Made by a program: the position numbers and the translations under genes
The notes under the pieces: model-generated
Seen by the model: only the letters and a program-made list of their open reading frames with translations
What the model was told of the DNA's origin: nothing
Database searches by the model: none
Shown here: positions 18,001 to 26,290 of the stretch, in pieces
How the letters are laid out: each line of letters starts with the position of its first letter
Numbering within the stretch: position 1 is the stretch's first letter
Assembly: GCF_024622195.1 (NCBI RefSeq)
Contig: NZ_JANKBI010000010.1
Span: 127,746 to 191,745 of the forward strand
DNA from: Murimonas intestini
GTDB taxonomy: Bacteria; Bacillota; Clostridia; Lachnospirales; Lachnospiraceae
Reading direction: 5' to 3'
DNA: 64,000 nucleotides

Positions 18001-19132
18001 CCGGTATTACCAATTCCCCTGAGAAGCCTGACAGCCCGGATTCGCTTATCCTGAATGCGCTGTCCCCTATTGTCTGCAGGCTTTCCGGTAAATTCAGCTC
18101 TCCGCCGAAACCACTGTTACAAAATGCATACCTACCAACACTTTGTAAATTTTGTGGCAGCTGCAGGCTTCCTGAAAATCCTTTACAGCCGCTGAATGCA
18201 TAAGCGCCAATTTCAACTACCTGATCTGGTATCACAAGTGACCCCTGGAGATCAGAAGCATTTTCAAATGCATACTCCCCTATCTTCTGCAGATTTATGG
18301 TCGATGATAGATCAAGGCTTACAAATCTGTAACCTTTGTAAGTGCTGTTCCATTTAGCACTAAATGCTTTACCGCCTATCTCTGTGACAGCTACTCCCCC
18401 GATACTCTCGGGAATAACAAGATGGATATTCTGCTTTTGATTATCTGTCAGCGACGACAAAAATGAAGCCGTTAATCCCGTGATTGTAATCGTGTCATTA
18501 TTGGTGGAATAGTTAAAATCTGATTCCTGAGTAGTGACTTCATCACCATCTCTCGCATTTGGATTCTTCACCCCGTTAATTTCAACTTCAATGTAAGGCA
18601 CTGAAAATATATCAACATTTTCAGCCAGAATATACTGCTGCTCATCCCAAACAGGTGTGAATGTATACAATTCGTATTCTGTATTCTCATAGTCATCGTC
18701 ACACACCCAGCTCACAGAGATTGGCACTGCAGTATCTGTATTGTTTATATAAACTTTGATCTGCCCCGGAAATATTATCTCACTTAATGGCTGTTTCTTC
18801 TCAAACTGTATAACATCTTCTTTCAGAGGCTCAAACCCTGTGATGATCTGTTGGCCTGCCAGGTTATCTGTATTCTCCAGCGGCTCTGTGACTGCTTCTG
18901 TCTGTTCCTCTGTTTCTCCTAGCGGCTCTATGACTGCTTCTGTCTGTTTCTCTGTTTCTTGCTGGACTGCAACTGCTTTTGTCTGTTCCTCCGTCTCTTC
19001 CGGCTGCTCTAAGGCTGCTTCTGTCTCTCCACTTCCTTCATAGCTGACGGCCATTGAACTGAAACCTGATATATTTACAAATAGCACCAATGCCAAAAAC
19101 ATCGTTAACACTTTTTTGATTTTTTCTCTCAT
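15083..19132 (-). CDS. BspA-type leucine-rich-repeat surface protein with sortase signal
   Basis: 1349 residues. Signal peptide about 1-29; acidic tandem repeats EQTEAV-EPLGETE type (about 38-90); LRR_5/BspA repeats (about 230-480; units such as IGDSAFR, KIGEYAFEN, IPSNIQKVGANAF); an MBG-like unit starting DKVYDGLPQTLTV; a bacterial-repeat unit DHGQISPG...DGYMLESVIVDG; helical and immunoglobulin-like linkers; two InlB-type B-repeats (about 1105-1175 and 1220-1290; FDSQGG...GYIFTGWYGD and FDSQGG...NYLFTGWYTE) separated by a Glu/Ser/Thr-rich spacer; and a cell-wall sorting signal with TPKTG (1309-1313), a hydrophobic segment and RRKKK tail. It should be covalently attached to peptidoglycan and act in adhesion or binding. 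The motif has Thr in place of Leu of LPxTG. No sortase gene lies in the window. Single gene with its own promoter and terminator. Confidence 0.88.
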   Translation of the reverse strand: MREKIKKVLTMFLALVLFVNISGFSSMAVSYEGSGETEAALEQPEETEEQTKAVAVQQETEKQTEAVIEPLGETEEQTEAVTEPLENTDNLAGQQIITGFEPLKEDVIQFEKKQPLSEIIFPGQIKVYINNTDTAVPISVSWVCDDDYENTEYELYTFTPVWDEQQYILAENVDIFSVPYIEVEINGVKNPNARDGDEVTTQESDFNYSTNNDTITITGLTASFLSSLTDNQKQNIHLVIPESIGGVAVTEIGGKAFSAKWNSTYKGYRFVSLDLSSTINLQKIGEYAFENASDLQGSLVIPDQVVEIGAYAFSGCKGFSGSLQLPQNLQSVGRYAFCNSGFGGELNLPESLQTIGDSAFRISESGLSGFSGELVIPGNVTKIDQIAFSGNAGITSVRFEGTSLKEIPTSAFRNCGLTGSLTIPSNIQKVGANAFNGTNLETVYLPKMDDQSNTEFLQSSTFGSSPKLNAIVCDELDYSIIKNLVGSTLSKKLGYEVQIKFMDGDGQAADSISRLYNRPFNYTKDINGVWKADSTYRFPVIQGKGWGLSASAVKEVSETDNVTQEKLYAIVPLADPVYTYSDGIDKVYDGLPQTLTVTAEHPLAKPIGKASVGDVVFYYSWYWLTLNSVQTEFEGFDKDSYEVTDVREPGFAIACRVKIEACVINEKNGKYVATSFKTTYHDFSVNLRQAPSTVTPVYPKGMINIADGMPEISLSVGDTEGTVSWNAGQTLQAGKNEYTWTFIPKINSADSYNYETVTGKAELNGVDGKVFNIEVNKADHGQISPGDAFETVQGTDIELKFKADDGYMLESVIVDGTDVIDRVIKNKYTIADIQADHTVGAVFSLMSSKDVEEIIEQIPQVPEGAVPDPEQQESILDAKRHYEALAEDAQAAVTEDSKKQLNEAIAKLPGVEVKVSGDVIVEDKNMLLENMTSEEAEKLQQSNNGAYRIELVVEEEVPEQSEGEAIENQLAGATMYKNFNVRVLKTVRADSQESTEHINVLRTPVSLIFNIPAEIRQAPAGYTREIFIVRAHTSDGITTAEILPHKDIDESTILVVSDKFSAYSIAYKDTQIKYAVSFDSQGGNAIDSMDGVAYGDKIKPPAEPVRNGYIFTGWYGDQQCTEMWNFEEYAITSDMTLYAGWRPVESESEEMSETEQTTEPGKMTESEGESGTEKPTETEEIAESEKPAETEEASESEKMTETEGMSETEAGKTPPASEAVFTVSFDSQGGSAVESMTGIVKNSLIQSPASPKRDNYLFTGWYTEKECIRLWDFENDRVSGNMTLYAGWNQVKSGTNNSQNPQSPGNTQTPKTGDNTDSRGLWGTAAGSLLVMFSMLALRRKKKDKFEKR

Positions 19133-19169
19133 AAAAAACCCCTCCGATACACTTGTCTCATTTCAAATT

Positions 19170-19197
19170 CTTATACTATTTTATGTTTCTGTCACAA
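19170..19197 (-). promoter_or_regulatory. Candidate promoter of the surface-protein gene
   Basis: On the minus strand TTGTGA (19197-19192), 16-base spacer, TATAAG (19175-19170). The word GTCACA occurs at 19191 and again at 19204, 13 bases apart, over and above the -35. Ribosome site GGAGGGG precedes ATG 19132. Confidence 0.45.
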
Positions 19198-19336
19198 AAT
19201 CGTCACATATAATTATACTACTTACTTCCTACAAAAGATAGCATTATTTATTTTACACTGTTCAACACTGATATGAACAAAGCGGTGATGTACTTTCCTA
19301 TGAAATGAAACAAATCCGGACATTGAGTCCAAATAT

Positions 19337-19410
19337 AAAAATATCGCCCGGATATTTTTTTTAATAAAAGAACCGTTGTCCTGGATATAACATCAGAAAC
19401 AGCGGTTCTT
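19337..19410 (-). terminator. Terminator hairpins after the PD-(D/E)XK-like gene
   Basis: The 353-base gap 19133-19485 holds no gene. On the minus strand a hairpin CGGTTCTT-type (arms 19400-19410 and 19368-19378, one mismatch) is followed by TTTATT, and a second one, AAAAATATC/GATATTTTT (19337-19345 and 19351-19359), lies just beyond. Together they should end transcription from the NYN/PD-(D/E)XK operon. Confidence 0.6.
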
Positions 19411-19485
19411 ATGATAAATTATATGTAAATTATTTCTTTAATTATATCCTTCTCAAAATAATCTGCAGTCCAAAAAGAATATTCA

Positions 19486-20112
19486 TTATCCTTTCTTTTT
19501 TAGAGTCCCTGAGGATGTCTGAAATTTTAAGGATTTTCTTTTCCTCCCAAAAACCTCAACATCCCAAAGTGTATAATCCCTCTCGAATAATTCCTCACAC
19601 ATCTGAATCTTTAAATTCTCCCAGTCCAGTTTTTCCAGAAGCTTCTGCTGCACAAATTTCTTGCTTTTCTGCCTGTACACCGGCAGATGGTTGATTTCCA
19701 GCAGATGCTGCAGCTCAGGGCGCCACATGAGGCTTATCTGCTGCTCTTTTTTCATCTTTAGATTCTCCTGAGCCGGCCTTTTCTCCTCTATGCAGACATT
19801 TTTATCCCTGGCCTGGACTGTCAATATCCCCCATTCTTTTGGGATATGTTCCTCTACATGCTTTTCATGGGATTTCCCAATGATGATATAATTTGCGTCA
19901 CAAAACTTATTATAATCGCGGATCTGGCGCTTCAGGCGCTCATAAGTATCGGCGTCACTTTTTATTTCCAGGCCGATGATCTGTTTTTCCGTCAGAAGCA
20001 GGATATCCGCCCTGGATTTTCCAATTGTCTTTTCTTCAAAAACCCGGGTCTTTCCGAAACGCTCCTCCAGATAATCAAAAACCGGTTCTCTTATATCTCT
20101 GTCATACAGCAC
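19486..20112 (-). CDS. PD-(D/E)XK nuclease-like protein (MmcB/sce7726-like)
   Basis: 208 residues. The first 100 residues have the pattern of a PD-(D/E)XK nuclease: RE at positions 8-9, D36 in RADILLL, and E49-I-K51 in GLEIKSDADTY, followed by RLKRQIRDYNKFCDANYIII, where aligned families keep a helix and a strand. Members named MmcB or sce7726 have the same compact layout and are linked to DNA repair or remain uncharacterised. The C-terminal half (about 110-208) is basic and helical and unknown to me; it ends KSLKFQTSSGTLKKKG. The gene follows the NYN-domain gene after only three bases, so the two are probably made together. The fold assignment is by motif only. Confidence 0.6.
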   Translation of the reverse strand: MLYDRDIREPVFDYLEERFGKTRVFEEKTIGKSRADILLLTEKQIIGLEIKSDADTYERLKRQIRDYNKFCDANYIIIGKSHEKHVEEHIPKEWGILTVQARDKNVCIEEKRPAQENLKMKKEQQISLMWRPELQHLLEINHLPVYRQKSKKFVQQKLLEKLDWENLKIQMCEELFERDYTLWDVEVFGRKRKSLKFQTSSGTLKKKG

Positions 20113-20115
20113 TTT

Positions 20116-20925
20116 TTAAACCTTCTCCTGCTTCCTGGCCTTGAGACGGAAATAAATCTGTTTCTGGCCGTTTCCTGTAGATATTTTTTCCACATCGTAA
20201 TCCTCAAGAGACTTAATAAACAGCGTCAGTTTGGAGAATCCATAATTCCTGACGTCAAAATCAGGCATACGTTTCGACAGCTGGTCCCCCAGCTTCCCTG
20301 ATGACAGCCATCCGTCCTCATCAGAGAACTTGTCTATGATGGCATTGATCGTAGTTCTGATATGTTTTAATTCCTTATCCTTTGGCTTTATATCTTTCCG
20401 CTTATTCTTTCCTGATTCCGGATTCCTTGAACCGGACTGCTTCTCCACTGCCTCTTCCTTTTCCTCTTCCTGCTGGTTGGAATACAGCAGATCCAGATAT
20501 TTGAACTGATTGCAGGCTGAAATAAATGGCTTTGGAGTCTTCTCCTCACCCATACCGATCACCTGCATCCCCGACTCTCTGAGACGCGCCGCAAGACGTG
20601 TAAAATCACTGTCAGAGGAAACAATACAATATCCGTCCACAGTCCCGGAATACAGAATATCCATGGCATCAATGATCATGGCTGAATCTGTGGAATTCTT
20701 TCCTGTGGTATAGCTGTACTGCTGCATGGGAATAATTGAATTCTCAAGCAGTACATTTTTCCATGAAGCCAGCTGCGGGCTTGTCCAGTCCCCATATATC
20801 CTTTTGTAAGTAGCAATGCCATTGTTGGCAGTCTCATCCAGTATGATCTTAATATATTTATCAGATATATTATCCGCGTCTATCAATATTGCAAATCTTA
20901 ATTCGTTATCCATTTTTCCACTCAT
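20116..20925 (-). CDS. NYN-domain (PIN-like) ribonuclease with LOTUS/OST-HTH domain
   Basis: 269 residues. NYN domain about 10-145 with the acidic metal site complete: ILIDADN (D16, D18), NSTD (D80) and SSDSDF (D105, D107), which predicts an active RNase of the LabA/limkain type. After a charged linker (150-187) there is a LOTUS/OST-HTH domain (about 188-262: DGWLSSGKLGDQLSKRMPDF then NYGFSKLTLFIKSL), a module thought to bind RNA, notably G-rich or structured RNA. The start at 20925 has GGGAG close upstream; ATG 20913 is an alternative. It lies 68 bases after the histidine kinase gene and three bases before the nuclease-like gene. Confidence 0.85.
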   Translation of the reverse strand: MSGKMDNELRFAILIDADNISDKYIKIILDETANNGIATYKRIYGDWTSPQLASWKNVLLENSIIPMQQYSYTTGKNSTDSAMIIDAMDILYSGTVDGYCIVSSDSDFTRLAARLRESGMQVIGMGEEKTPKPFISACNQFKYLDLLYSNQQEEEKEEAVEKQSGSRNPESGKNKRKDIKPKDKELKHIRTTINAIIDKFSDEDGWLSSGKLGDQLSKRMPDFDVRNYGFSKLTLFIKSLEDYDVEKISTGNGQKQIYFRLKARKQEKV

Positions 20926-20993
20926 ACTCCCTTTCTCTTTACCATTTTTTCCGCGAGAATCAAAGCCCCACTCACGAAGATATATACTCTATT

Positions 20994-22268
20994 TTACCTG
21001 AATACCAGCACAAATGCCATCCCATTTTTTTCTTTTTCTGCAAAAATTTCTCCCCCCATCTTTCTCATGATCTCTCTGCAGATATAAAGTCCCAGCCCGT
21101 TTCCCTGCTTTCCCGTGCTGTTAGTCCCCCGGTAAAAGCTCTCGAAGATGTGATTGAACTCATTGTCTGACACAGCCATCCCTGTATTGAAAATACGGAT
21201 CAGCTGGCAGTAATCTTCCTCATAGAATGATATCTCTATTTTTCTGTTGTCTCCATATTTAAATGCATTCTCAAAAATATTATCAAATACCTCCACAGCC
21301 CTGTCTATATCCCCCTTAAGCAGACGGTCAGTAAAATCTCCTGTCTGCAGTTTAAGCATCCTGATACTGCATTTCTCATCCTGTGCATCCAGGACCCTTC
21401 TCATCAGTTCAGCCAGATAGAATTCTTCATTCTTAACGTGAATGTCCAGTATATCTTCTCTGGAACTCTTCATGATTTCTTCTACATACTGTCCGATCCT
21501 GGCAGCATTTACCCCAATCTGCCTGGCCGCGGTCTTTTTCTGTTCCTCATCCTTATACAGTTCTTCCTCCAAAGCTTTCCCGTACAGTTTAATCGTATTT
21601 AGAGGCGTCTTGATATCATGGGACAGGGACATGAGCATTTTTTTCTTCTCCCTTTCCAGTTCCAGCCTTCTTTTTCCTGACACCTCCAAGGCATCCTTCA
21701 TCTGGCCCAGACTCCGCATGAAATTTCCGAAGTATTTATTTTTCTCCTCTTTCACAATGCCCGTCAGGTGTCCCTTCGCAATATCTTCCTGAAGGCCGGT
21801 TAGCTTTTGAAAAGGCCTGATAAGCTGATATTTCAGATAGATCAGGACAGCCATCACAAAAAGCTCAAGCACCCCCAGACATACCTGAACAATTATCAAA
21901 AGGGATCGTATATTATACCCCGGCTCCTGATAGTCAAATCTAAGTATGCCTTTCATGAAGCCGTCTGCAAAGAGGGGATGAAGCTCCGATTTGAGCGTAT
22001 TTCCTGCCGCAAAAAAATCTCCGGCCTTTTCCTCGCTTTCTATATCTTCTGCCGCCAGAAATGTGACTGCCTTCACATATCTAAAAGTACGCAGATCAAG
22101 CCTGTCTGGGGACATATCTCCTGACAGGCTGTTGTAAATACGGTTTATCTCTACTTTATATGCTTTATCTCTGCTTGTATCAGCTTTTCTTACAGCATAT
22201 CCGGCAATAAGGGCAACGGCCAGATACATAAAAACTGAAAACATGATCAGCTTATTATATTTCCTCAT
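20994..22268 (-). CDS. Sensor histidine kinase of an ABC-transporter-linked system
   Basis: 424 residues: membrane helix about 8-27, an extracellular part of about 100 residues, second helix about 127-148, HAMP-like region, HisKA with SHDIKTPLNTIKLYG (acceptor His) and HATPase_c with NAFKYG and GNGLGLYI. It overlaps the response regulator gene by 14 bases. The extracellular sensor domain separates it from Bce-type kinases, which have almost none. It likely senses a compound handled by the FtsX-type transporter in the same operon. TTTCGG-free downstream context: no terminator seen before the NYN gene, so read-through is possible. Confidence 0.87.
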   Translation of the reverse strand: MRKYNKLIMFSVFMYLAVALIAGYAVRKADTSRDKAYKVEINRIYNSLSGDMSPDRLDLRTFRYVKAVTFLAAEDIESEEKAGDFFAAGNTLKSELHPLFADGFMKGILRFDYQEPGYNIRSLLIIVQVCLGVLELFVMAVLIYLKYQLIRPFQKLTGLQEDIAKGHLTGIVKEEKNKYFGNFMRSLGQMKDALEVSGKRRLELEREKKKMLMSLSHDIKTPLNTIKLYGKALEEELYKDEEQKKTAARQIGVNAARIGQYVEEIMKSSREDILDIHVKNEEFYLAELMRRVLDAQDEKCSIRMLKLQTGDFTDRLLKGDIDRAVEVFDNIFENAFKYGDNRKIEISFYEEDYCQLIRIFNTGMAVSDNEFNHIFESFYRGTNSTGKQGNGLGLYICREIMRKMGGEIFAEKEKNGMAFVLVFR

Positions 22269-22935
22269 ATCTGTATCCCACTCCCCACACTGTAATGATC
22301 CGCTCCGGTTCTCTGGGATTTTCTTCTATTTTGCCTCTCAGCATTTTGATGTGGACTGTCAGCGTCTGGTTTTCACTGAAGCTGTCCATTCCCCATATCT
22401 CTCCGAAAATATACTCTTTTCTCAGTGTTTTTCCGGGATTTCTTAAAAACAACAGCAGAAGCTGGTATTCTTTTACATTCAGTTCCAGCTCTCTGCCCTT
22501 CAGATACACTTTTCGGGATGCCTGGTCGACAGTGACAGCGCCCGATGAGAGGATCTGAGATTCCTTCTGCACTCCGTAAGCTCTCTGCAAAAGAGCTCTG
22601 ACCTTTGCCGTCAGTATCTGGGCGTCTATGGGCTTTTCCATATAGTCATCCGCTCCCAGCTCATACCCTGTCAGCTTATCTTCCCGTCCTGACCGGGCGC
22701 TCATAATGAGCACAGGCATATTCCACCTTTTACGCACAGCCCTGCAGACTGCAAACCCGTCCATCTCAGGGAGCATGATATCCAGGAGAAGAATGCCCGC
22801 AGTCTCTTCCTCCAGAAATTTTACGGCTTCTCTTCCCGATATTATGTGATGGACTGAATATCCTTCTCTCTCCAGGAAATCTTTTATCAGACCTGCCAGT
22901 TCCCTGTTATCTTCCACAAGTAAAACATCTGTCAT
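22255..22935 (-). CDS. OmpR/PhoB-family response regulator
   Basis: 226 residues. Receiver domain with VEDN at residues 7-10, acceptor Asp in LLLDIMLPEMDG, switch Ser in LIMSARSG and KP in YMEKPIDA; then a winged-helix Trans_reg_C domain (about 128-226; KEYQLLLLFLRNPGKTLRKE and VHIKMLRGKI). The start is three bases after the ATPase stop, and the end overlaps the kinase gene. It is the cognate regulator of the kinase and probably controls this operon. Confidence 0.92.
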   Translation of the reverse strand: MTDVLLVEDNRELAGLIKDFLEREGYSVHHIISGREAVKFLEEETAGILLLDIMLPEMDGFAVCRAVRKRWNMPVLIMSARSGREDKLTGYELGADDYMEKPIDAQILTAKVRALLQRAYGVQKESQILSSGAVTVDQASRKVYLKGRELELNVKEYQLLLLFLRNPGKTLRKEYIFGEIWGMDSFSENQTLTVHIKMLRGKIEENPREPERIITVWGVGYRYEEI

Positions 22936-22938
22936 CTC

Positions 22939-23709
22939 TTACCATCCTAATTTGATCAGCCAGTCATTCAGCTTTCTTTCTCTCTCCCTGTCCTCACCGG
23001 CTCCTGCCCGCTTGCCCAGAGAGATGTCTTCCCGTATATCGCCGTCCTCTATATAGAGGACCCTCTCACACTTTGACGCCACCTTCATATCATGAGTCAC
23101 CAGCAGTATACTTGTTCCCTCCCCATTGATTCTGTTCAATTCTTCCATAACTTCTATGGAATTCTGCTTATTCAGGGCGCCCGTAGGCTCATCCGCAAAG
23201 ATGATCTTCGGGCTGTTGATCATGCTGCGGCAGATACAGGCTCTCTGCAGCTGTCCGCCGGATACCTCATTCACATCATTATCCGCAATTTCACTGATAC
23301 CCAGCTTCTGCATCAGCAATCCCGCCCTGTCATTTATCATTTTCCGTCCGGCTCTGCTCTTTCCTGCCTTAGACTGGTAAGCCGGCAATATTATATTATC
23401 ATAAACAGAAAGGTTTTTCAGCATATACATCTGCTGAAAGACAAATCCCATACCTTCCAGGCGCAGATCGCTCATCTCATTGGAGCTTAAAGCTGTCAGG
23501 TCCTTTCCCAAAAAATCAACCTTTCCTGCCGTAGCGCCATCCATACCGCTGACTGTATAAAGCAGTGTAGTCTTTCCTGATCCGGATGGCCCCATAACGC
23601 CCACCATCTCTCCCTCATTTATTGTCAGGTTTATATTTCTCAGTACATTGTTCTGCCGTTTGTTTACAACATATGTCTTGCATAAATTAGATACTTTTAA
23701 AGCCTCCAT
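22939..23709 (-). CDS. ABC transporter ATP-binding protein, MacB/BceA type
   Basis: 256 residues. Walker A GPSGSGKTT near 40, Q-loop VFQQMYML, signature VSGGQLQRA, Walker B IIFADEPTGAL and switch LLVTHDMK. This is the lipoprotein-release/MacB/BceA class that works with FtsX-type permeases. A tail of about 30 charged residues after the nucleotide-binding domain is longer than usual. Strong ribosome site TAGGAGG precedes ATG. It lies 12 bases after the permease gene. Confidence 0.92.
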   Translation of the reverse strand: MEALKVSNLCKTYVVNKRQNNVLRNINLTINEGEMVGVMGPSGSGKTTLLYTVSGMDGATAGKVDFLGKDLTALSSNEMSDLRLEGMGFVFQQMYMLKNLSVYDNIILPAYQSKAGKSRAGRKMINDRAGLLMQKLGISEIADNDVNEVSGGQLQRACICRSMINSPKIIFADEPTGALNKQNSIEVMEELNRINGEGTSILLVTHDMKVASKCERVLYIEDGDIREDISLGKRAGAGEDRERERKLNDWLIKLGW

Positions 23710-23721
23710 ATTATTATCCTC

Positions 23722-26103
23722 CTACTCCAGGTTGCTCAGTTCCCGTATATTTATTTTTTTCACATTTATAGTTCCTATCCCCGCTGCAATGATGATGCCT
23801 GCCATCAGTATCCCAGGGTATATACCATATACCTGCCAGGGAATTACCTGTATTTTCAGCTCTGCTCCCATAATGGCAAAGATAGGCCTGAGTACAAAAT
23901 GATTTGCCAGAAGAGAAAGAGGAACTGCCGCTGCCATAGATATGACTGCCGCCCATATCATCCGAAGTATCTGCCACAGACGGATGTATCCGTTCCTGTA
24001 GCCAATGCTCTTCATCATTGCAATCTCGCCTTTTTCCCTGACAATAAACAGCCTTTCCATCAGGAATGTTATCAGCATGATTATGGCACAGAGCAGTGCA
24101 GTCATGGGAATCATCATCTCCTGCAGAGACTGCTGGATGCCTCCCACATTTCTGTCAATCACCTCCTGGGCATCTGACCAGCCATAATCGGGGAACAATT
24201 TATTTAACTCTTCAGCCATCTCACTCTGGGAACTATCCGTGTCCATATCCACTATAATACTCCAGTAATCAAACATTATCTCATTGCTGCAGTCCATTAC
24301 AGGATTCATCCTTGCACTGCGTCCCAGCTGTGTGTAGTCAGAATATATACCTGTAATAATAAATTTCTCTTCTTTTCCATTTATGGCTGCCTCTATGCTG
24401 TCTCCAATTTCCCATCCATTCTCTTTCATGATATCCTTTGAAAAAGCAATCTCATTTTCCAGCACAGGTGCACTGCCCTCCTGATAAGTCATAAAACCGG
24501 TGTTGGGGCCCAGAGCCTGCACTGTCGCGATCTTGCTTTTTCCAGTCTTTCCGGCCTGTTCATACTGAAGAAAATAAATGGGAATACCCGTCAGTTCAGC
24601 ATCATACCCTGCATCCTTAAGCTCACTCCTTACACGCTCCATCCCTTCTATAAGGTCCTTACTGCTCTTAAAGGAGCCTTCCCCCTGCTTTTCTATATCC
24701 TTGACATACACTGCGCTGTCCGGGTCCAGACAGAATTTGCTTGCCATCTCGCTGCTCTTCATGGTATTGATAGTGTTGAGCGGGATCGTGATGAGCACAA
24801 AGCTGATTCCGAATGTGATTATCATTACAAGATACCTTCTGACATGACTGAGCATATCATTTATTCCAAGAAATACAGCCACTGGCATCCTGCTTCGGCG
24901 GTGCAGACGTATTCCTCCTCTTCCTGAATACCGCTCTCCGGTCTGACCGCCCCGTATAGCCGCTATCGCTGAGACTTTATTCAGCCTGTTTGTGCAGCAG
25001 TAACAAAACAGCATCACCAGGAGTATGATAAGCAGCGTACAGATAATATTTACCCACAGATTCGCACCTGCATCTTCCATGATCATATTTTTACTGACCC
25101 CTTTTACCATCATGCTGCTGGCCGGCACACTGGCTGCCAGCCCTATTATGGAGCCTGAGGCTACAAGAACAAGATATTTAATAAGGTATAGCTTCTTAAT
25201 TGCAAAACCCTTCATTCCCACAGCCTTCATAATGCCAATTTCCCTGTAGTCCTCCTCAATGGTAAAGACAAGAGTGAACCTGAGTACAAGCATTGCGATC
25301 AGTATCAGGCAGATTCCTATCAGGATCAGCAGCGATGCCATGACCATATCAAAGGAATATGCCATAGCATAAGTGGAACGGGTCACCGAGTTCATTACAG
25401 ATAAAAATCCCTGATCATTCAGTTCTCTGACAAAATCTGCCGCCCCGTCTGTATCCACATAATACATCCCCAGCAAGTCAGCCTCCGGGTTTAATTTATA
25501 CATCGAGAAATCTGATTCACTTACAATCAGCCTCGTCATTCCTGCCATATCATTTCCAAAGCCTGCATCCTTTGTGGAAAGCCCGACTGTAAATTCTTTA
25601 TCCACACTGCCCTCAGCGATGCGGATCTTATCACCGGGCTCTAAACCATTTCTTTCCATGACCCCGGAGGTCATTGCGATCTCACCCTTATTAAGGGAGA
25701 AACTTTTGCCGTTCTCATCAAACACCTTGCAGTGATCTGCATCTGACGTGCCCAGATATATACTTGCACCATTGGAATTAAAGCTGGTTTCTATACCGCC
25801 ACGCTCCAGTGTGATGCTTTTTTCTGCCAGAATGACAAGTATCCCGCTCTCATATGACCGCACAAGCGGCCCTTCATTTTCAATCCAGTCATTTATTTCC
25901 TGCTCCTCATCTGTGCCCGCGGTAAACAAGCTCACTTCAGGAACCGCTGCACGGTCCATATAGTAATCCACTGCAGAACTAACAACCAGGATATTATTGA
26001 CGCTGCTGGACAAGAATACGGATGCCAGAGTGATAAATATAAATAATATAATATTAACGCTCTTTCTCCGTTTCATATCTTTTTTCAATATCCGCTGTAA
26101 CAT
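23722..26103 (-). CDS. FtsX-type ABC transporter permease (two FtsX domains)
   Basis: 793 residues. A membrane helix at about 15-38, an extracellular domain of about 215 residues, three helices (about 255-385; a typical FtsX core with REIGIMKAVGMKGFAIKKL), a further helix near 430, a second extracellular domain (about 450-660) and a second FtsX core with EIAMMKSIGYRNGYIRLW. Such transporters do not import solutes but transmit ATP energy across the membrane, for example in peptide-antibiotic resistance or extracellular-protein release. Together with the ATPase and two-component genes that follow it forms a detoxification/sensing module. Size and layout differ from classic BceB, so I avoid that symbol. 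A candidate -10 TATAAT lies about 40 bases upstream. Confidence 0.88.
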   Translation of the reverse strand: MLQRILKKDMKRRKSVNIILFIFITLASVFLSSSVNNILVVSSAVDYYMDRAAVPEVSLFTAGTDEEQEINDWIENEGPLVRSYESGILVILAEKSITLERGGIETSFNSNGASIYLGTSDADHCKVFDENGKSFSLNKGEIAMTSGVMERNGLEPGDKIRIAEGSVDKEFTVGLSTKDAGFGNDMAGMTRLIVSESDFSMYKLNPEADLLGMYYVDTDGAADFVRELNDQGFLSVMNSVTRSTYAMAYSFDMVMASLLILIGICLILIAMLVLRFTLVFTIEEDYREIGIMKAVGMKGFAIKKLYLIKYLVLVASGSIIGLAASVPASSMMVKGVSKNMIMEDAGANLWVNIICTLLIILLVMLFCYCCTNRLNKVSAIAAIRGGQTGERYSGRGGIRLHRRSRMPVAVFLGINDMLSHVRRYLVMIITFGISFVLITIPLNTINTMKSSEMASKFCLDPDSAVYVKDIEKQGEGSFKSSKDLIEGMERVRSELKDAGYDAELTGIPIYFLQYEQAGKTGKSKIATVQALGPNTGFMTYQEGSAPVLENEIAFSKDIMKENGWEIGDSIEAAINGKEEKFIITGIYSDYTQLGRSARMNPVMDCSNEIMFDYWSIIVDMDTDSSQSEMAEELNKLFPDYGWSDAQEVIDRNVGGIQQSLQEMMIPMTALLCAIIMLITFLMERLFIVREKGEIAMMKSIGYRNGYIRLWQILRMIWAAVISMAAAVPLSLLANHFVLRPIFAIMGAELKIQVIPWQVYGIYPGILMAGIIIAAGIGTINVKKINIRELSNLE

Positions 26104-26138
26104 ATCATTATCCTTACCCTTCCATATTTTATACCGGG

Positions 26139-26144
26139 ATTATA
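26139..26144 (-). promoter_or_regulatory. Candidate -10 of the FtsX/two-component operon
   Basis: On the minus strand TATAAT (26144-26139) precedes the permease gene by about 36 bases; the -35 region (around 26162-26167) is poor, consistent with activation by the operon's own response regulator. Confidence 0.3.
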
Positions 26145-26219
26145 ACAGCTCAATTATGAAAAAATCCTTAAATGGAACAAAGTTTCCAGCTCCGGAAACT
26201 TTCCTGCGCAAAAAAATAT

Positions 26220-26280
26220 GGCAGTCTGAACCATTCTCTGTCATATAGACAGAGGCCTGTTCAGACTGCCGTGCTTTTTA
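26220..26280 (-). terminator. Terminator after the rsmH-like gene
   Basis: Perfect 12-bp arms GGCAGTCTGAAC (26220-26231) and GTTCAGACTGCC (26269-26280) enclose a second hairpin CTCTGTC-atata-GACAGAG (26236-26254). On the minus strand ATATTTTTTT follows, so it is an intrinsic terminator for the gene ending at 26291. Confidence 0.85.
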
Positions 26281-26290
26281 TCACAGTTCA

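Noticed and set aside
22255..26103. Naming the FtsX/ABC/two-component set bceRSAB
   Set aside because: The kinase has an extracellular domain of about 100 residues and the permease has two large external domains with two FtsX cores, unlike BceS and BceB.
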